A program made the translations under genes and the position numbers. A stretch of 64,000 bases of DNA, from contig NC_084897.1 of assembly GCF_958979055.1 (NCBI RefSeq), positions 24,331,628-24,395,627 on the forward strand, read 5' to 3'. The notes beneath the pieces are model-generated. The model was not told the origin of the DNA. It searched no databases and saw nothing but the letters and a program-made list of their open reading frames with translations. Shown here in pieces: positions 24,084 to 40,372 of the stretch. How positions within the stretch are numbered: the first letter of the stretch is position 1; every line of letters starts with the position of its first letter. The DNA is from Alnus glutinosa (lineage: Eukaryota > Streptophyta > Magnoliopsida > Fagales > Betulaceae).

Positions 24084-25475
24084 GTCATTTCACAGATGTT
24101 ATAACCTTTTCAGTACTCTCAACAATACTCAAGTTACCAGCCCTACCGTGTGTTTCTGATTTCATATTTGGTTACATGCTATTTGTCCATTACATAAAAT
24201 CTTATCAACGAATTAATGGAGTGCATGGATTTCACTTTCTAGTCTTTTTATTATCCCATATCTAAATCATGTCAACTGAATTAATGGATAATGCAGGCAT
24301 GAGTTTGTGGGTGTAGTGACAGAGGTGGGGAGCAAGGTACAGAAATTCAAAGTTGGAGACAACGTTGGCGTAGGCTGCATGGTTGGAGCTTGTCACTCTT
24401 GCGATAACTGCTCGAACAACCTTGAAAATTACTGCCCAAAATTGATCCTCACCTATGGTGCCAAGTACTATGATGGGACCACAACATATGGTGGCTACTC
24501 CGACATCATGGTTGCGGACGAGCACTTTGTCGTCCGTATTCCAGACAACCTACCGCTTGATGCTGGGGCTCCCCTCCTTTGTGCTGGGATTACTGTGTAC
24601 AGCCCGTTGAGATTTTATGGACTTGACAAACCTGGCATGCAATTGGGTGTGGTTGGCCTTGGCGGGCTAGGCCATGTGGCTGTGAAGTTCGCTAAAGCTA
24701 TGGGGGTTAAGGTGACAGTGATCAGTACCTCACCCAAGAAGGAGAAGGAAGCTTTGGAACATCTTGGCGCCAACTCGTTTTTGGTCAGCACTGACCAAGA
24801 TCAGATGCAGGTAAGGAGTTCTTTATTAAATCACCGTTTATCCAAAAACTGAACTTTGAAGTATATCATATATTCGAGTTACCGATATGTGTATTGTATC
24901 TAAATTTCTGATTTTATCAATTGTATAGGCTGCCCAGGGCACATTGGATGGTATCATTGATACGGTCTCGGCAAAGCATCCTCTCCTGCCTCTAATTGGC
25001 CTGTTGAAGTCACATGGAAAGCTCGTCATTGTTGGTGCGCCAGAGAAGCCACTAGAGCTACCAGTCTTTCCTTTGCTAATGGGTAAGCAACCATACGGCT
25101 TTAACAATTACGACATTTGAAGGTGCTGATTTGCATTGATCATGATTCACATCCATGCTGTCTTTGTCGCATGCACTTCTTCGTTGTTATTGGGCGGCAG
25201 CTTCTTATGGCTGTTGCCTGTGAATTTCAACTGATCAGAGATTGTCTATTATCATGGAATCACATGCAGGAAGGAAGATGGTAGGTGGTAGTGGCATTGG
25301 AGGCATGAAGGAGACACAAGAAATGGTTGATTTTGCAGCCAAACACAACATAACAGCTGACATTGAGGTTATCCCAATTGATTATGTGAACACTGCCATG
25401 GAGCGCCTCTCGAAAGCAGATGTGAGATACCGTTTTGTCATCGACATTGGGAACTCATTGAAGTCGAGCGTTTGA
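14240..25475 (+). CDS. CAD copy 2: CAD-like alcohol dehydrogenase with a 9.4-kb intron 2
   Basis: Exons are 14240-14337, 14777-14890, 24297-24810, 24929-25082 and 25270-25475. They join in phase to 1086 nt, or 361 residues. Exons 2, 3 and 4 have exactly the same lengths as in CAD copy 1 (114, 514, 154), so this is a tandem paralogue. Catalytic Cys47, His72-Glu73 (GHE), structural cysteines 103/106/109/117, Cys166 and GLGGLG are all present, and no stop or frameshift was seen. Intron 2 (14891-24296) is 9406 bp against 667 bp in copy 1, mostly because of the PIF/Harbinger element at 15285-22100 plus an AT microsatellite. Splice sites are normal (GTATGT...TGCAG), so a functional mRNA is possible but unproven. 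The N-terminus [20 protein letters not shown] is typical of probable mannitol dehydrogenases; the substrate is unknown. Confidence 0.88.
15865..16580 (+). pseudogene. LINE ORF1/endonuclease fragment inside the Harbinger element
   Basis: Translation gives [20 protein letters not shown], then GVEYPW-like text and a CCHC knuckle ([14 protein letters not shown] near 16011-16053), as in plant LINE ORF1 proteins. Several stops follow, then [20 protein letters not shown] near 16467-16527, the usual start of the LINE endonuclease. It stops abruptly near 16580 with no poly-A or target duplication, so it looks like captured or recombined DNA rather than a separate LINE insertion. Confidence 0.75.
16765..17874 (+). 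CDS. PIF/Harbinger ORF1, MYB/SANT-like DNA-binding protein
   Basis: Two exons, 16765-17193 and 17290-17874 (intron GTATGT...TTCAG), give 337 residues. The N-terminal half has a trihelix/SANT-like domain ([20 protein letters not shown], then [15 protein letters not shown] and [15 protein letters not shown]). The C-terminal half is charged and likely coiled-coil ([19 protein letters not shown], about residues 270-310), matching the NAM-associated C-terminal region found in plant PIF ORF1 proteins. In this family ORF1 binds subterminal DNA and acts with the transposase. I chose ATG 16765 because it begins the conserved MDSNQVPYF-like start. It reads as a transposon protein rather than a host factor. 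Confidence 0.85.
17875..19989. other. Harbinger internal spacer, no gene seen
   Basis: It separates the two convergent genes. Near 18545-18710 the string TCTACTAGGTAAATGATAAT and CTTTCTTGCTTTGGAAAAGA each occur twice, a small rearranged duplication. Poly-T lies at 19569-19580. I see no third gene. Confidence 0.5.
19990..21258 (-). CDS. PIF/Harbinger transposase (HARBI1/ALP1-like DDE)
   Basis: A single-exon protein of 422 residues from ATG at 21258. The DDE_Tnp_4 catalytic acids are visible: D in [15 protein letters not shown] in [14 protein letters not shown], and E in [17 protein letters not shown]. An N-terminal helix-turn-helix-like region ([15 protein letters not shown]...) precedes them. 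It would excise and reinsert the element at TTA/TAA sites in the nucleus. An upstream in-frame ATG at 21330 would add 24 residues, but [10 protein letters not shown] fits the family better. The stop is near 19990 and no frameshift is seen, so the enzyme may be active. Confidence 0.92.
   Translation of the reverse strand: MDRSLFQKMLLIESDSDEELEIIAKLAMEEEKSTLHSPSKRRRTFIMRDRLQAGKDLFRDYFAEQPLYPHKYFRRRFRMSRRLFCRIQNAVEAHDIYFVQRRDGSKRLGFSSIQKITAALRMLAYGVTADFMDEYLKIGEPTVLESLKKFVKAVISIFSEEYLRSPNNQDIARLLAEGEKRGFPGMLGSIDCMHWKWKNCPTSWQGMYSGHIHEPTIILEAVASYDLWIWHAFFGLPGSHNDINVLDRSFLFSDLAQGRAPPINYTINDHNYTMGYYLADGIYPQWATFVKTISSPQGNRRKHFAAAQESARKDVERAFGVLQARFAIVRGPARFFYPETLKDIMIACVILHNMIVEDERDNNGEEDFEYEQFNQPLEPVTSGPTNDFREFIQSHHCIRDTETHSQLQLDLVEHLWQLHSEA
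21400..21860. repeat. Subterminal tandem repeats upstream of the Harbinger transposase
   Basis: Units of about 130 bp repeat GTTGGTATTRAAGCATCCAG, CTTCCATTACTTCTTATCAT and TCATTAAGAGCCAAACATCC, first seen near 21419, again near 21470 and 21603, with shorter copies after 21780. Position near the right end and just upstream of the transposase suggests transposase-binding or promoter DNA. Confidence 0.65.
22104..24296. other. Remaining CAD copy 2 intron 2 sequence
   Basis: Mostly AT-rich. It holds a poly-T run at about 22521-22550 and a pure AT microsatellite of about 40 repeats at 23998-24080. Near 22780-23040 the minus strand could encode about 70 residues (including [20 protein letters not shown]), which may be a remnant exon of unknown origin. 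No intact gene is seen. Confidence 0.5.
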
Positions 25476-25618
25476 ATTCTGCATTTTGGGATAATAAAAG
25501 ATTCTGAAGGATATTTTGGTTTGGGATTTTTAAGATTTAGTGGGATATTGTGAGCCTTGTGATCTTTTCCCTTTATTAGAGGCATGGGCAGCGTCATAAC
25601 TTGGGAGATAGGTGTGTT

Positions 25619-26554
25619 GGATCCGGCTTAAGTGCTGTACTTAAAACTACAGTAGATGCTGTAAAAAAAATAAAAGGTCCAGATCTAATTTAAGTGAAAC
25701 CGTGTCGTTTTGTGTCTGAGCTTCATATCAAGAAAATGTCTAACGGTTGACGCCGTAAGAAAAGAAAAGGCACTACCACAGAAACGGCTAAAACACAAAA
25801 TCAACTTGCAGAGACTACAAACCTGGCTCCAAAAGAGAAACCACCCATGACAACAAAAGCCAATTGAAACAACTCAAGACTCACCTATCTACAAACAAAA
25901 CAAAAAAACCACCACAGAAACAGAGAGTTAAACCAACAGCTCTTCAGCAATAGGCACAAATAAATATTTTCTTAATTTCTATGAAATCATCCTTTATTCA
26001 AAATTTTGGATATGACTTCTCAAGAAATATTTTTCAAGAGTCGCTCTTTCAGATTTGGAAGTTGATCCATGTCTTAGCTCATTTATATTCCTCCAAATAT
26101 TATAGACAGAGGAGCTCAAGGTCAACCTACAAAGATTAGCACGTAAATTCCTCTGCTTCAACAGTTCACCCCTAACCTGACAACATCATCCCAAATAACA
26201 AGGGGTTTAACAACTTTTCAAATATGGAAGCTTGAACTACATTCAAAAAACAAGAAGTTTGAAAAAAAAGTTAGGAGATTCAGAAGCCCTCAAGCACCAC
26301 CTGGTTTTGTTTACCTAAGAGAGAAACCAAGCAAGAGAGAAAAGGACGGGAGTCACGAGAGCTTCGTCAGATATCAGGTTCAGATTAGAGAGAGAAAGTT
26401 TGAGTGAGAGATTTTTATTTTCTTACGGCGTCAGACGTTTGCTTGATATGTTTTAGACTCAAAACGACACAGTTTGACTTAAATTCAATCTGAGCCTTTA
26501 ATTTTATTACAGCAGATTGTGCTGTAGTTTAACTACAGCACCGAAGCCGGATCC
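25619..26554. mobile_element. Mutator-type foldback element, 936 bp
   Basis: The ends GGATCCGGCTT and AAGCCGGATCC are inverse, and imperfect arms continue for about 150 bp (through GTCGTTTTG/CAAAACGAC to CGCCGTAAGAAAA/TTTTCTTACGGCG). The 9-bp direct repeat AGGTGTGTT flanks it at 25610-25618 and 26555-26563, as expected for Mutator-like elements. The minus strand of the interior has short text resembling the end of a LINE zf-RVT region (NIWRNINELRHGSTSKSE), so it may carry captured LINE sequence. No transposase. Confidence 0.8.
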
Positions 26555-26683
26555 AGGTGTGTTATGGTCAATTAAGATTAATGCATGGAATTTATGGAAT
26601 TCCCCATAATAAGTGCATAGGTGTGTTATGGTCAATTAAGATTAATGTATGGAATTTATGGAATTCCCCGTAATAAGTGCACT
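26555..26683. repeat. 64-bp tandem duplication
   Basis: Two nearly identical units start at 26555 and 26619 with AGGTGTGTTATGGTCAATTA and differ at two or three positions. It abuts the right end of the foldback element, so AGGTGTGTT occurs three times around that element. Confidence 0.8.
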
Positions 26684-26894
26684 AGCATAGAACTTATGTT
26701 TTGATTGGGTTTTTATTTATGCTTTCGAACATAAATGTTATTTAAGATAATCGTTTTTGCAATTATTGAGGTTTTGAATTAAAACTATTTTCTTTTACTT
26801 TAATAATTCAGCATGTTAATTAAATTTTCTGACAGACATTATTATTCTTTCCGTTTCTGAATAAGTAAATAAATGAACCTAATCCTAACAATCT

Positions 26895-26954
26895 GGGGGC
26901 GTTACAGTTTAGTGAGCACAAGCTCATGAGGGTCGTTAGCGGGCACTCGCTGAG
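26895..26954. mobile_element. Cassandra TRIM internal remnant
   Basis: The stretch with GCGTTACAG, GTGAGCACAAGCTCATGAGG and GCGGGCACTCGCTGAGA resembles the internal domain of the complete Cassandra at 31229-31820 read on its minus strand (GTGCACAAGCCCAAGAGG and GCGGGCACTCGCTGGGA). No LTR was found next to it. Confidence 0.5.
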
Positions 26955-27333
26955 AAATATCAAATTTGACGATAGATTCTAGTGATAAATTCTAGCGGTG
27001 ACGGCAGAAAATAAATTGAGAGAGAGCGCGTGTGAGAGAGAGAGAAACTAAACTCGAAAAATTCTTTATTATTTTAAAAATGAGAAATCATCTTACAAAA
27101 ATTAAAGAGTTTTGGATTTGACGATGGTTTTCGATTGTACCGATTACTATCAACTATCAAACAATTCAATATATATATATATATATATATATATATTACG
27201 TCAGAATAAACTCAGCTTAATTTTTTTTGGCATACGTATCTGTATGTTGGCAGCCTAAAGGTTAATAATATCTCCGGTATAAAAATCATACACTTCATGA
27301 CATTTGAATTTGAGTTGCAGTGGTTTGTTTGGA

Positions 27334-27416
27334 CAAAAGTGGGATGGTCGGTGCATGCCACTCAACAATGACCTAAAGCTTACTGTTACGAAATTATACT
27401 CCCCTACAATTCCATT
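27334..27416 (+). pseudogene. Fragment of a third CAD gene (exon 3)
   Basis: GTCGGTGCATGCCACTC at 27347-27363 is identical to the structural-zinc region of CAD copy 1. The text after it (AACAATGACC at 27364, CCTACAATTCC near 27403) follows copy 1 with a 13-nt deletion that removes structural cysteines and shifts the frame. No other exon was found. It sits 1.9 kb downstream of CAD copy 2, so the cluster once had at least three members. Confidence 0.75.
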
Positions 27417-27503
27417 CCCGAATGATACTCGCCTACAACGCACGTGGACTTTTCTTTGCAAAATTGTGCTCAATTTCTGTCAACAACATCCATATGTATA
27501 TGA

Positions 27504-28589
27504 ATGTCGGTGTAGGTCATTACCCGGCATTGGGGAGGCTCATATTATTGGCTGAGAGCGGAAGGGTTGGTGTTGCCGAGGAGAGATCTCTCTCCCCCCG
27601 GCATAGTTTTTTGGTACCCTTGGTCTTCCTGGACTAAGGGATCTTTCGGTCCTCCTTGGGTTTTCTCAATGGAGGTTTGAGGTTCCCAGTCTCTATGACT
27701 GGGGAGTTTTTGTTCCACCCGGATTAGTTTCGGCGATGGGTTTTCGTCCCCCCGGTCTCAGATCTGGCGGTGGCTGTTTTGGTCCTCCAAGTCCTAGCGG
27801 ACTTGGGAGGTTTGTGTAGTGGTTTTTCCGTTTCTTATTTGTTGGATGACAGGAAATCATTTGAAAGAAGGCCCCAGGGGATGCTTCCGCCGCTCGTGTC
27901 TTCGGTGGCAAGGTTTTGGTTCCAGATCTACAAAGTTCTGCCGTTCTCAGGTCGACACGCGCCCTCCAGCCTCGCTCGCCGCCGCCTTCTGGTCTTGCCG
28001 CCGCGTCGTAACGACCGAAATGATCGCCGGAGCCCGGCGCGTGGTTCTCACGTGCCCGGGTGCTTTCTCTCCTCGACTTCGCGTGAGAGCTACGCTCTGT
28101 CCCGTTTGGCGTGTTTGGTGGTTCCGGTGTGCTGGGGTGTTACGGGTCTTGGGAGGGTGAGGCTCAACGGTGGCGCGTGTGCCACACGCGTCGGCGCCGA
28201 CGGCAGCTCCTCTGACGGGTGCTTCTGTTGGGTGGTTTTGTTGTTTTTTCAGATTGTACTTAACTTTTGCTCTGTGTCAATCTTTCCTAGTCATTGCTTT
28301 GTGCACAGATTGTTTTGACTGACTCCATAGCGCAAGTAGCAGTTTCTATGTTATCGCAGAGGCACCTTTCTGTTGGCTAGGCTTATTCGTAGCAATTGTT
28401 GGTATAATCTGTATTTTTTAGGGTAACTGTAACTGTAACGGGGTACCTATAATGTGAGTCCCTGTGTTGTTCTGAGCTTGTGTCAATTTGATGGTTTCTG
28501 AGCTTTGTCTCAGTTTGATTGTAATCTGTTACCCTCTGGAGTGATTAATGAGATTTTCTCTTTTCCCTTCAAAAAAGAAAAAAAGAAAA
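27504..28589 (+). mobile_element. ~1-kb poly-A retroposon, copy B
   Basis: Flanked by AACATCCATAT, at 27485-27495 and 28590-28600, with TATGA following in both, as a target duplication of about 11-17 bp. It ends in an A-rich tail at 28571-28589. The GC-rich interior is homologous to copy A (8300-9361), for example CAATGGAGGTTTGAGG, a CCCCCCGGTC segment and GGCGCGTGTGCCACACGCG. A reading frame of about 180 codons is not shared with copy A, so coding is unlikely. It inserted next to the third-CAD relic. Confidence 0.65.
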
Positions 28590-28746
28590 AACATCCATAT
28601 ATATGACCCCTCTTAACTTTGGTGACCTAACTCTGCGTACAAGTTTTTTTTTAAAGAGAGACTATCCGCCTTCTCTCTACAGACAACTTTTATTAAACTC
28701 TCAGCTGGCCGGCCGGAACTGCACCAGGATAGTACTCCGGCATATA

Positions 28747-34803
<6,057 letters not shown>

Positions 34804-34930
34804 GAGGAAACTTCGTAGACATTTTGACAAAGTCTTGAGAGATAAGAGACGCAGGGAGAGAAGAGTAAAATGTGGGGGAAGGGAACAAAAAAGTTGGAGT
34901 CGGTAGCTAACTAGCTGAAGGGAAATGGTA

Positions 34931-35090
34931 GGCAGGGGACACTCATCCGTCCCCTGTCCTACTTTTAATAATATAATAATATATTATATAAGCAAAAAGT
35001 GATAAAATCAAAGAAAATAAATGAAAAAGTAATATAATATATTATTATATTATTAAAAGTAGGACAGGGGACGGATGAGTGTCCCCTGCC
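34931..35090. mobile_element. 160-bp MITE with ~59-bp perfect inverted arms
   Basis: Ends are GGCAGGGGACACTCATCCGT and the inverse ACGGATGAGTGTCCCCTGCC, flanked by TA on both sides, consistent with a TA target (Tc1/mariner-like). The arms match for about 59 bp, leaving a core of about 40 bp. It shares its terminal signature with 8109-8270. It lies in the peroxidase promoter. Confidence 0.8.
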
Positions 35091-35119
35091 TATCATAGCT
35101 CCTAGCTGAAAACATCGAG

Positions 35120-36317
35120 GAGATATGATCTACACACTACTCTTCCACAACACTTTCACAACACGCCTACGTGGCATTCATATTTTATTGTTTTTTTTTG
35201 TACTTTCGTTCACGCTCTGCTAGAAATGATCTATACACTGAAAATCCTCAAATTTCAAATTTCCCACGAAGACATCTCTCTCTCTCTGAAACCTCTCTCT
35301 CTCTCTCTGAAATCTCTCTGCCCGTGAAGATCTGATTTTTCTCCGTGGAGCGTCGTCCGTCGTCCGCCTCCGGTCAGTGACGTCGCCGGCTCTCTCCCAG
35401 CCACTCCGGCATATATCTGCTCTCCGGTCAGTGACGTCGCCGGCTCTCTCCCTCTCCCCGGCATATATCTGCTCTCCGGTCAGTGACGTCGCCGGCTTCG
35501 TCGTCCGGCGGTTCCGTCGTCCGGTGCCCTTCTCCGTCGTCCGTTGTCCGGTGCTTCCGCTCTCTCCCTCTCTCCGTACAGATCTGCTCTCCGGTCAGTG
35601 ACGTCGCCGGCTTCTCTCTTGGCGGTAGGCGTCCTCCGTCGTCCGGCGTCCCCACTCCGGCGTCCCCATAAAAAAGGATCTCTCTCTCTTTGGAGCAACC
35701 CCCTCCCTCTGTCTCGCCGTGTTCCTGTTGTAAGACTCATTTTTTTTTTTTTTTTTTTTTTGTATTATAATATGACATAAAAATAATACCGAGTATTTAA
35801 CAAGATATTTTGAGAGCCTTCCGTGAAGTTGAGGTTCATCCTTATTCCGTCATCCTTTCTAACCTTTCTCTTCTCTGTTTCATCTTCTTGCTGTGGTCGT
35901 CACTCTTTGTTTTGGACTAATTTACTGGCTAGTTTTATTTGTTTGTTTGTAAAATGGAAGGAAGAAAGGCCTTTGCTCGACATCATTTGAGCAATGATGG
36001 CAGAAATTTTGTCTTAAACAACATCATTGCCTTCCCTATGATGAATATTGAAAATTCTCATTCCCAATCCCTTAGCACTTGTTGACTGAGATGCCATATT
36101 TTGAAAGTGTTTGGCCCATGTTGAATAATGATAATAATGATAATGCACTCATTCTCTTGCATCAAAACATGTTCATGTAATCACGTTGGGTTAAGTACCT
36201 TTTTATTTTTGGGGATCCATTTGGCTCAGGTGTTGTAAAAAATTTACAGAATTTTTTTTTTTGTTTTTTAAAAGGTTTGGATTTAATTTTTGGGTTAAGT
36301 ACCTTTTTATTTTTGGC
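35120..36317. repeat. Left terminal inverted repeat of the MULE
   Basis: The outer part (35120 to about 35665) and inner part (about 35925-36317) match the right terminus in inverse orientation; the middle (about 35690-35920, with a poly-T run) does not. The outer part is GC-rich with CT tracts and several CCGGTCAGTGACGTCGCCGG units. Confidence 0.85.
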
Positions 36318-37011
36318 CCCAAGAAATTGCAGCAACAATGATCATGTGATTTGCTGCCATTTTGTGGTCATTACATTACAATTGAAAGAATTCTACTAAG
36401 CTTCAAAAAAAAAAAAAAAAACCAAAAATCATCAATATTATTTTACAATTGAAAGAATTCTACTAAGCTTCAAAAAAAAAAAAAAACCAAAAATCATCAA
36501 AAAAACGAAACATTAGTTGTAAAAATGTTTATCATTTTCTGGTTTTTCAAAATTTTAGCAAACTAATTTTCATTTCTGGACCTCAGAATACTTTTTTCAA
36601 GCTTATCCTCTCAAATTTTATATTTTTCAAAACTCAAAACACTTATCAAATATCTACTTTGGAAGTATTCGCATTTGGTCGTACGTCGAAATTAAATGCC
36701 CTGTTGTCCTTTGCATTGATTTTTCTAACCATACGATGGACAAGCCAACTTCAATTTGTTGTGGATGGGATCACCATGAGTTAGGATTAGAAGTGGTGTT
36801 AAATTAGCATGCTATTACAAAAATTTGACTATAATTTTCTTCCACCTTGAATCCCTCATCTCTAATAAATTTGACTATAATTTTCTTCATGTCTAGTCTT
36901 ATTTTTTCTACAATTCTCTAATGTGTAATAGAATTTTATTATTATTAACAAATTCTTACATTTTTTCCATTCAACTAACTTGTAGTGCTTTTTAATATAG
37001 CATTTTCCAAA
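36318..37011. other. MULE transposase 5' region
   Basis: AT-rich. A 70-bp unit (GAAAGAATTCTACTAAGCTT plus poly-A plus CCAAAAATCATCAA) is tandemly repeated near 36380-36500. It likely contains the transposase promoter and 5' UTR. Confidence 0.5.
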
Positions 37012-40000
37012 ATGGACTCTTCAAGTTCACGATTGGATACCGAGGGTCAATTTGACGGTGCTTTAACCCAACAAGACGACCATCAAAATGGTTAGATTTT
37101 TGACTTTTTTTGTTTTTATTTCTTTATTATTATTCTAGGCTTTTTTTATAAATACACTTGGTATTCTTTTTTGGATAGATGTGGGTGACAAAATTGAAGA
37201 ACCGAAGGATTTAACGACGTTTATTTCAGATGAAGAGTTGAGTGATAAGGATGATGAGAAAGTTGAAGAACCAAAGGATTTAATGACTTTTAGTTCAGAT
37301 GAAGAGTTGAGTGATAAGGAGGAAAATGTGGTCTTACCTGTGGTGTTAAAGGATGATGAGAAAATTGAAGAACCGAAGTCATTAATGACTTTCAGTTCAA
37401 TAGAAGAAGTTTGCTCTTATTATAGGAGGTATGCTAAGCAAGCTGGGTTTGGTGTAGCTCATAGAACTTCGAGAAAAACGAATGGCAGAAAAAGTTACGT
37501 AGTGCTTATATGTACTCGTGGAGGTGACGAGCGAGCTACAAATGATGTTGCGAAGCCAATTCCAACAACTAATAGAACAAGGTGTGGTGCTAGGATTTGT
37601 GCGAAATTATGTGGTGATGGAACGTGGTTTTTGAGTAAAGTTGAGTTGACGCATAATCATTCGTTAAGTCCGGGTAAAGCAAGATTTTTTAGAAGCAATA
37701 GGAAAATCAATGATGCTGCAAAAAGAAGACTTGAGCTAAATGATAGAGCAGGAATACGTCTGAGTAAGAATTTCAATTCGTTAGTCGTTGAAAGTGGGGG
37801 GTTTGAGAGTCTTTCTTTTGGAGAGAGAGATTGTCGGAATTATATTAATAAGGCAAAAGAACTCCGTCTTGGTAAAGGGGGTGCCCAAGCACTTTGTGAT
37901 TACTTCAGAAGAATGCAAAAGCAAAATAATGGCTTCTACTTTATGATAGATATGGATGATGATTGTAGGTTACGAAATGTTTTTTGGGCGGATGCACGGA
38001 GTAGGGCAGCATACGATTACTTTGGAGATGTTATTACGTTTGACACAACGTATTTGACCAATAGCTATGACATGCCATTTGCTCCTTTTGTAGGAGTGAA
38101 TCATCATGGTCAATCTATACTTTTGGGGGCAGGACTAATTTCAAGCGAGGATACAGACACATTTGTGTGGTTGTTTAAATGTTGGTTGGAGTGCATGAAT
38201 GGCCAAGCCCCTAAAGCAATTATAACAGACCAGGATAGAGCTATGAAAAATGCAATTGCTATTGTTTTTCCTGAAAGTCGACATAGATATTGTATGTGGC
38301 ACATTATGAAAAAATTCCCTGAAAAGTTTGGATCACATGCTAATTTTGATGGCATTAAGAGTGCCATAAATAAATGTTTGTATGACTCTCAAACATGTGA
38401 AGAATATGAGGAAAACTGGAAAGATCTACTGGAGAAGTATAACCTTCATGATAATGCATGGTTGAATGGGTTATATAAGGATAAGACATTTTGGGTGCCG
38501 GCATACATGAAAGATACGTTTTGGGCGGGAATGAACACTACACAGCGAAGTGAAAGTATGAACGCATTTTTTGATGGTTACGTGCACTCACGAACCACAT
38601 TAAAAGAATTTGTTGATGAATATGATAATGCTTTGAGGAGAATGGTCGAGAGTGAGGCACGTGCTGATTTTGATTCTTTCAATCGCACAATCTCATGTAT
38701 AAGCGCCTTGCCGTTAGAGAAACAGTTTCAAGTTGTCTACACAAATGCGAAGTTCAAAGAAGTACATGAGCAGTTTGTGAAAATGATGTCCTGTAATAAC
38801 TCTCATCTCAAAAGTGAAGGTGCAATTTCCACGTTTGAAGTTATTGAATATGTTGTCGTTGGAGACCACTTAATAGAAAAAATATTTCTTGTTTACTTCA
38901 ATGAAGATGAATTGGAAGTGAAGTGCACATGTGCATTGTTTGAAGTAAGAGGCATCTTATGTAAGCATTCACTTTCCGTGTTACGGACAAAGAAAGTGAC
39001 AACTTTGCCACAAAGATATGTTCTTGATAGATGGAGGAAGGATATTAAGCGAGAGTACTCGAAGGTTAAGAGTAGTTATGATGCCATTGGTGATAATCCA
39101 CATGCCCAAATATATGACAAGGTGAGAAACAATTTTGAGGAATTACTGTCGCTCGCATCAGAAAACACTGAGGAACGTTGCATGGAACTAATGAAAAGAA
39201 TTGATCAAATGAAGGAGTTGTGGCGTTGCGAAAATCAAGCTTCTGGCATTCCAGCTACTGTTAGTTGTCAAAAGGTGCTTAGTCCTCATAAGGTTACTTG
39301 TAAAGGGAGGCCAAGAACAAAGAGAAAGGTGTCTGTTATAGAAACAGTGGTAAAGAAATCTAATGTATCAAGCAAGCCACCAAGAGACAACAATGCTAAA
39401 ACGAAGAGACGAAAAAATCAAGTTAGTGATTTCTTTATTTTTTTAAATATTTATGTCCACATTTTACTTGCTTAAAAACATGTGTGCTTTCCCACATTGC
39501 ATAAACCATTCTTAATTGTAGGCCTCGAAATCAACGGAAAATCAAGGCAATACTAGTCAATCTCCGTTGCCTTCTGTACCTTCTGCAACTCAATCTCCGT
39601 TGCCTTCTGTACCTTCTGCAACTCACGATCATAGTACTCAGGTGATTATCCAATATCTCTTTATTTATTAGTTGATTTTTGATAATTATTTGATATTTCA
39701 CGAGGATATTTAATGTTTGTTTTTGCAGGATTCCGTCGCTTCGTCATCGACAGTTGCTCACACCTTCAGTGGTCACCATCATTCTATTCTTTCTCAGGTA
39801 TAATTTGTGTTTTTTAAAGTCATTGTTTCTCGATTAGAATTTATATGCGTACAATAAGAGAAACGAATCATGCGTGCATTCATTAGGTGAATTTGTCGAT
39901 TGACCCCATAAATCTGTTGTCCACAATGATAAGCCAACACAAATACCAAGAGGCTTTAACTACAGCCTTACAAATGCGTGATGTGTCAATTGTGAATTGG

Positions 40001-40372
40001 ATTTGCTCCCAGGTAAATCACTTGATAGTATTGTGTTATTAAAATGCATCCATTTTAGATTTTAGATGTCTGAATATTAAAGTTGATTTTCAGGTCTTGA
40101 CTATGGATCCTCTCCCTTTGAGTCAAGAAGTATTGGTTCAATTGTTGTGGTTTTTACCATATTGTATCAATACCAAGCCAGCCGTAATAATTGCTTGGAT
40201 GACACACGTTTTTAATTCCATAATCCCAACTGATCCGGCAATTGAAATGCATGTGCGGCCCATCTTCAATCAAGTTTATGCCGCACTCAACCATATAAGT
40301 GTCATGCCCACAATTACTGATGCTGTGCGGTCAACTATACGTCTTCTGATGAATGGTTTACTTCCACCTTGA
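37012..40372 (+). CDS. FAR1-type MULE transposase (MURA-like)
   Basis: Six exons, 37012-37090, 37179-39421, 39522-39641, 39729-39797, 39887-40012 and 40094-40372, join in phase to 971 residues. Domains in order: an acidic N-terminus with two EEPKDL-type repeats; a FAR1 zinc-finger DNA-binding domain (about residues 90-200, with CTRGG, RTRCGARICAKL and HNHSL); the MULE transposase core (D in VITFDTTYLTN, D in IITDQDRAM, CMWH motif, E in TQRSESMNAFF); a SWIM finger (CTCALFEVRGILCKH); and a Ser/Pro/Gln-rich tail with a SPLPSVPSAT repeat. It would cut and paste the surrounding element. Its position between long termini with a target duplication argues against a domesticated FAR1/FRS gene. The core is intact; the last four exons are less certain. 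Confidence 0.88.

Noticed and set aside
27770-28318. 182-codon plus-strand ORF
   Set aside because: It lies in the 1-kb retroposon and is not preserved in the homologous copy at 8300-9361.
35255-35780. Several overlapping Arg/Ser/Pro-rich ORFs on both strands (also at 47671-48470)
   Set aside because: They lie in the GC-rich terminal inverted repeats of the MULE and appear identically in both copies and frames; composition effect.
37012-40372. Domesticated FAR1/FRS host gene
   Set aside because: It sits between long inverted termini with a perfect 9-bp duplication, so a transposase is the simpler reading.
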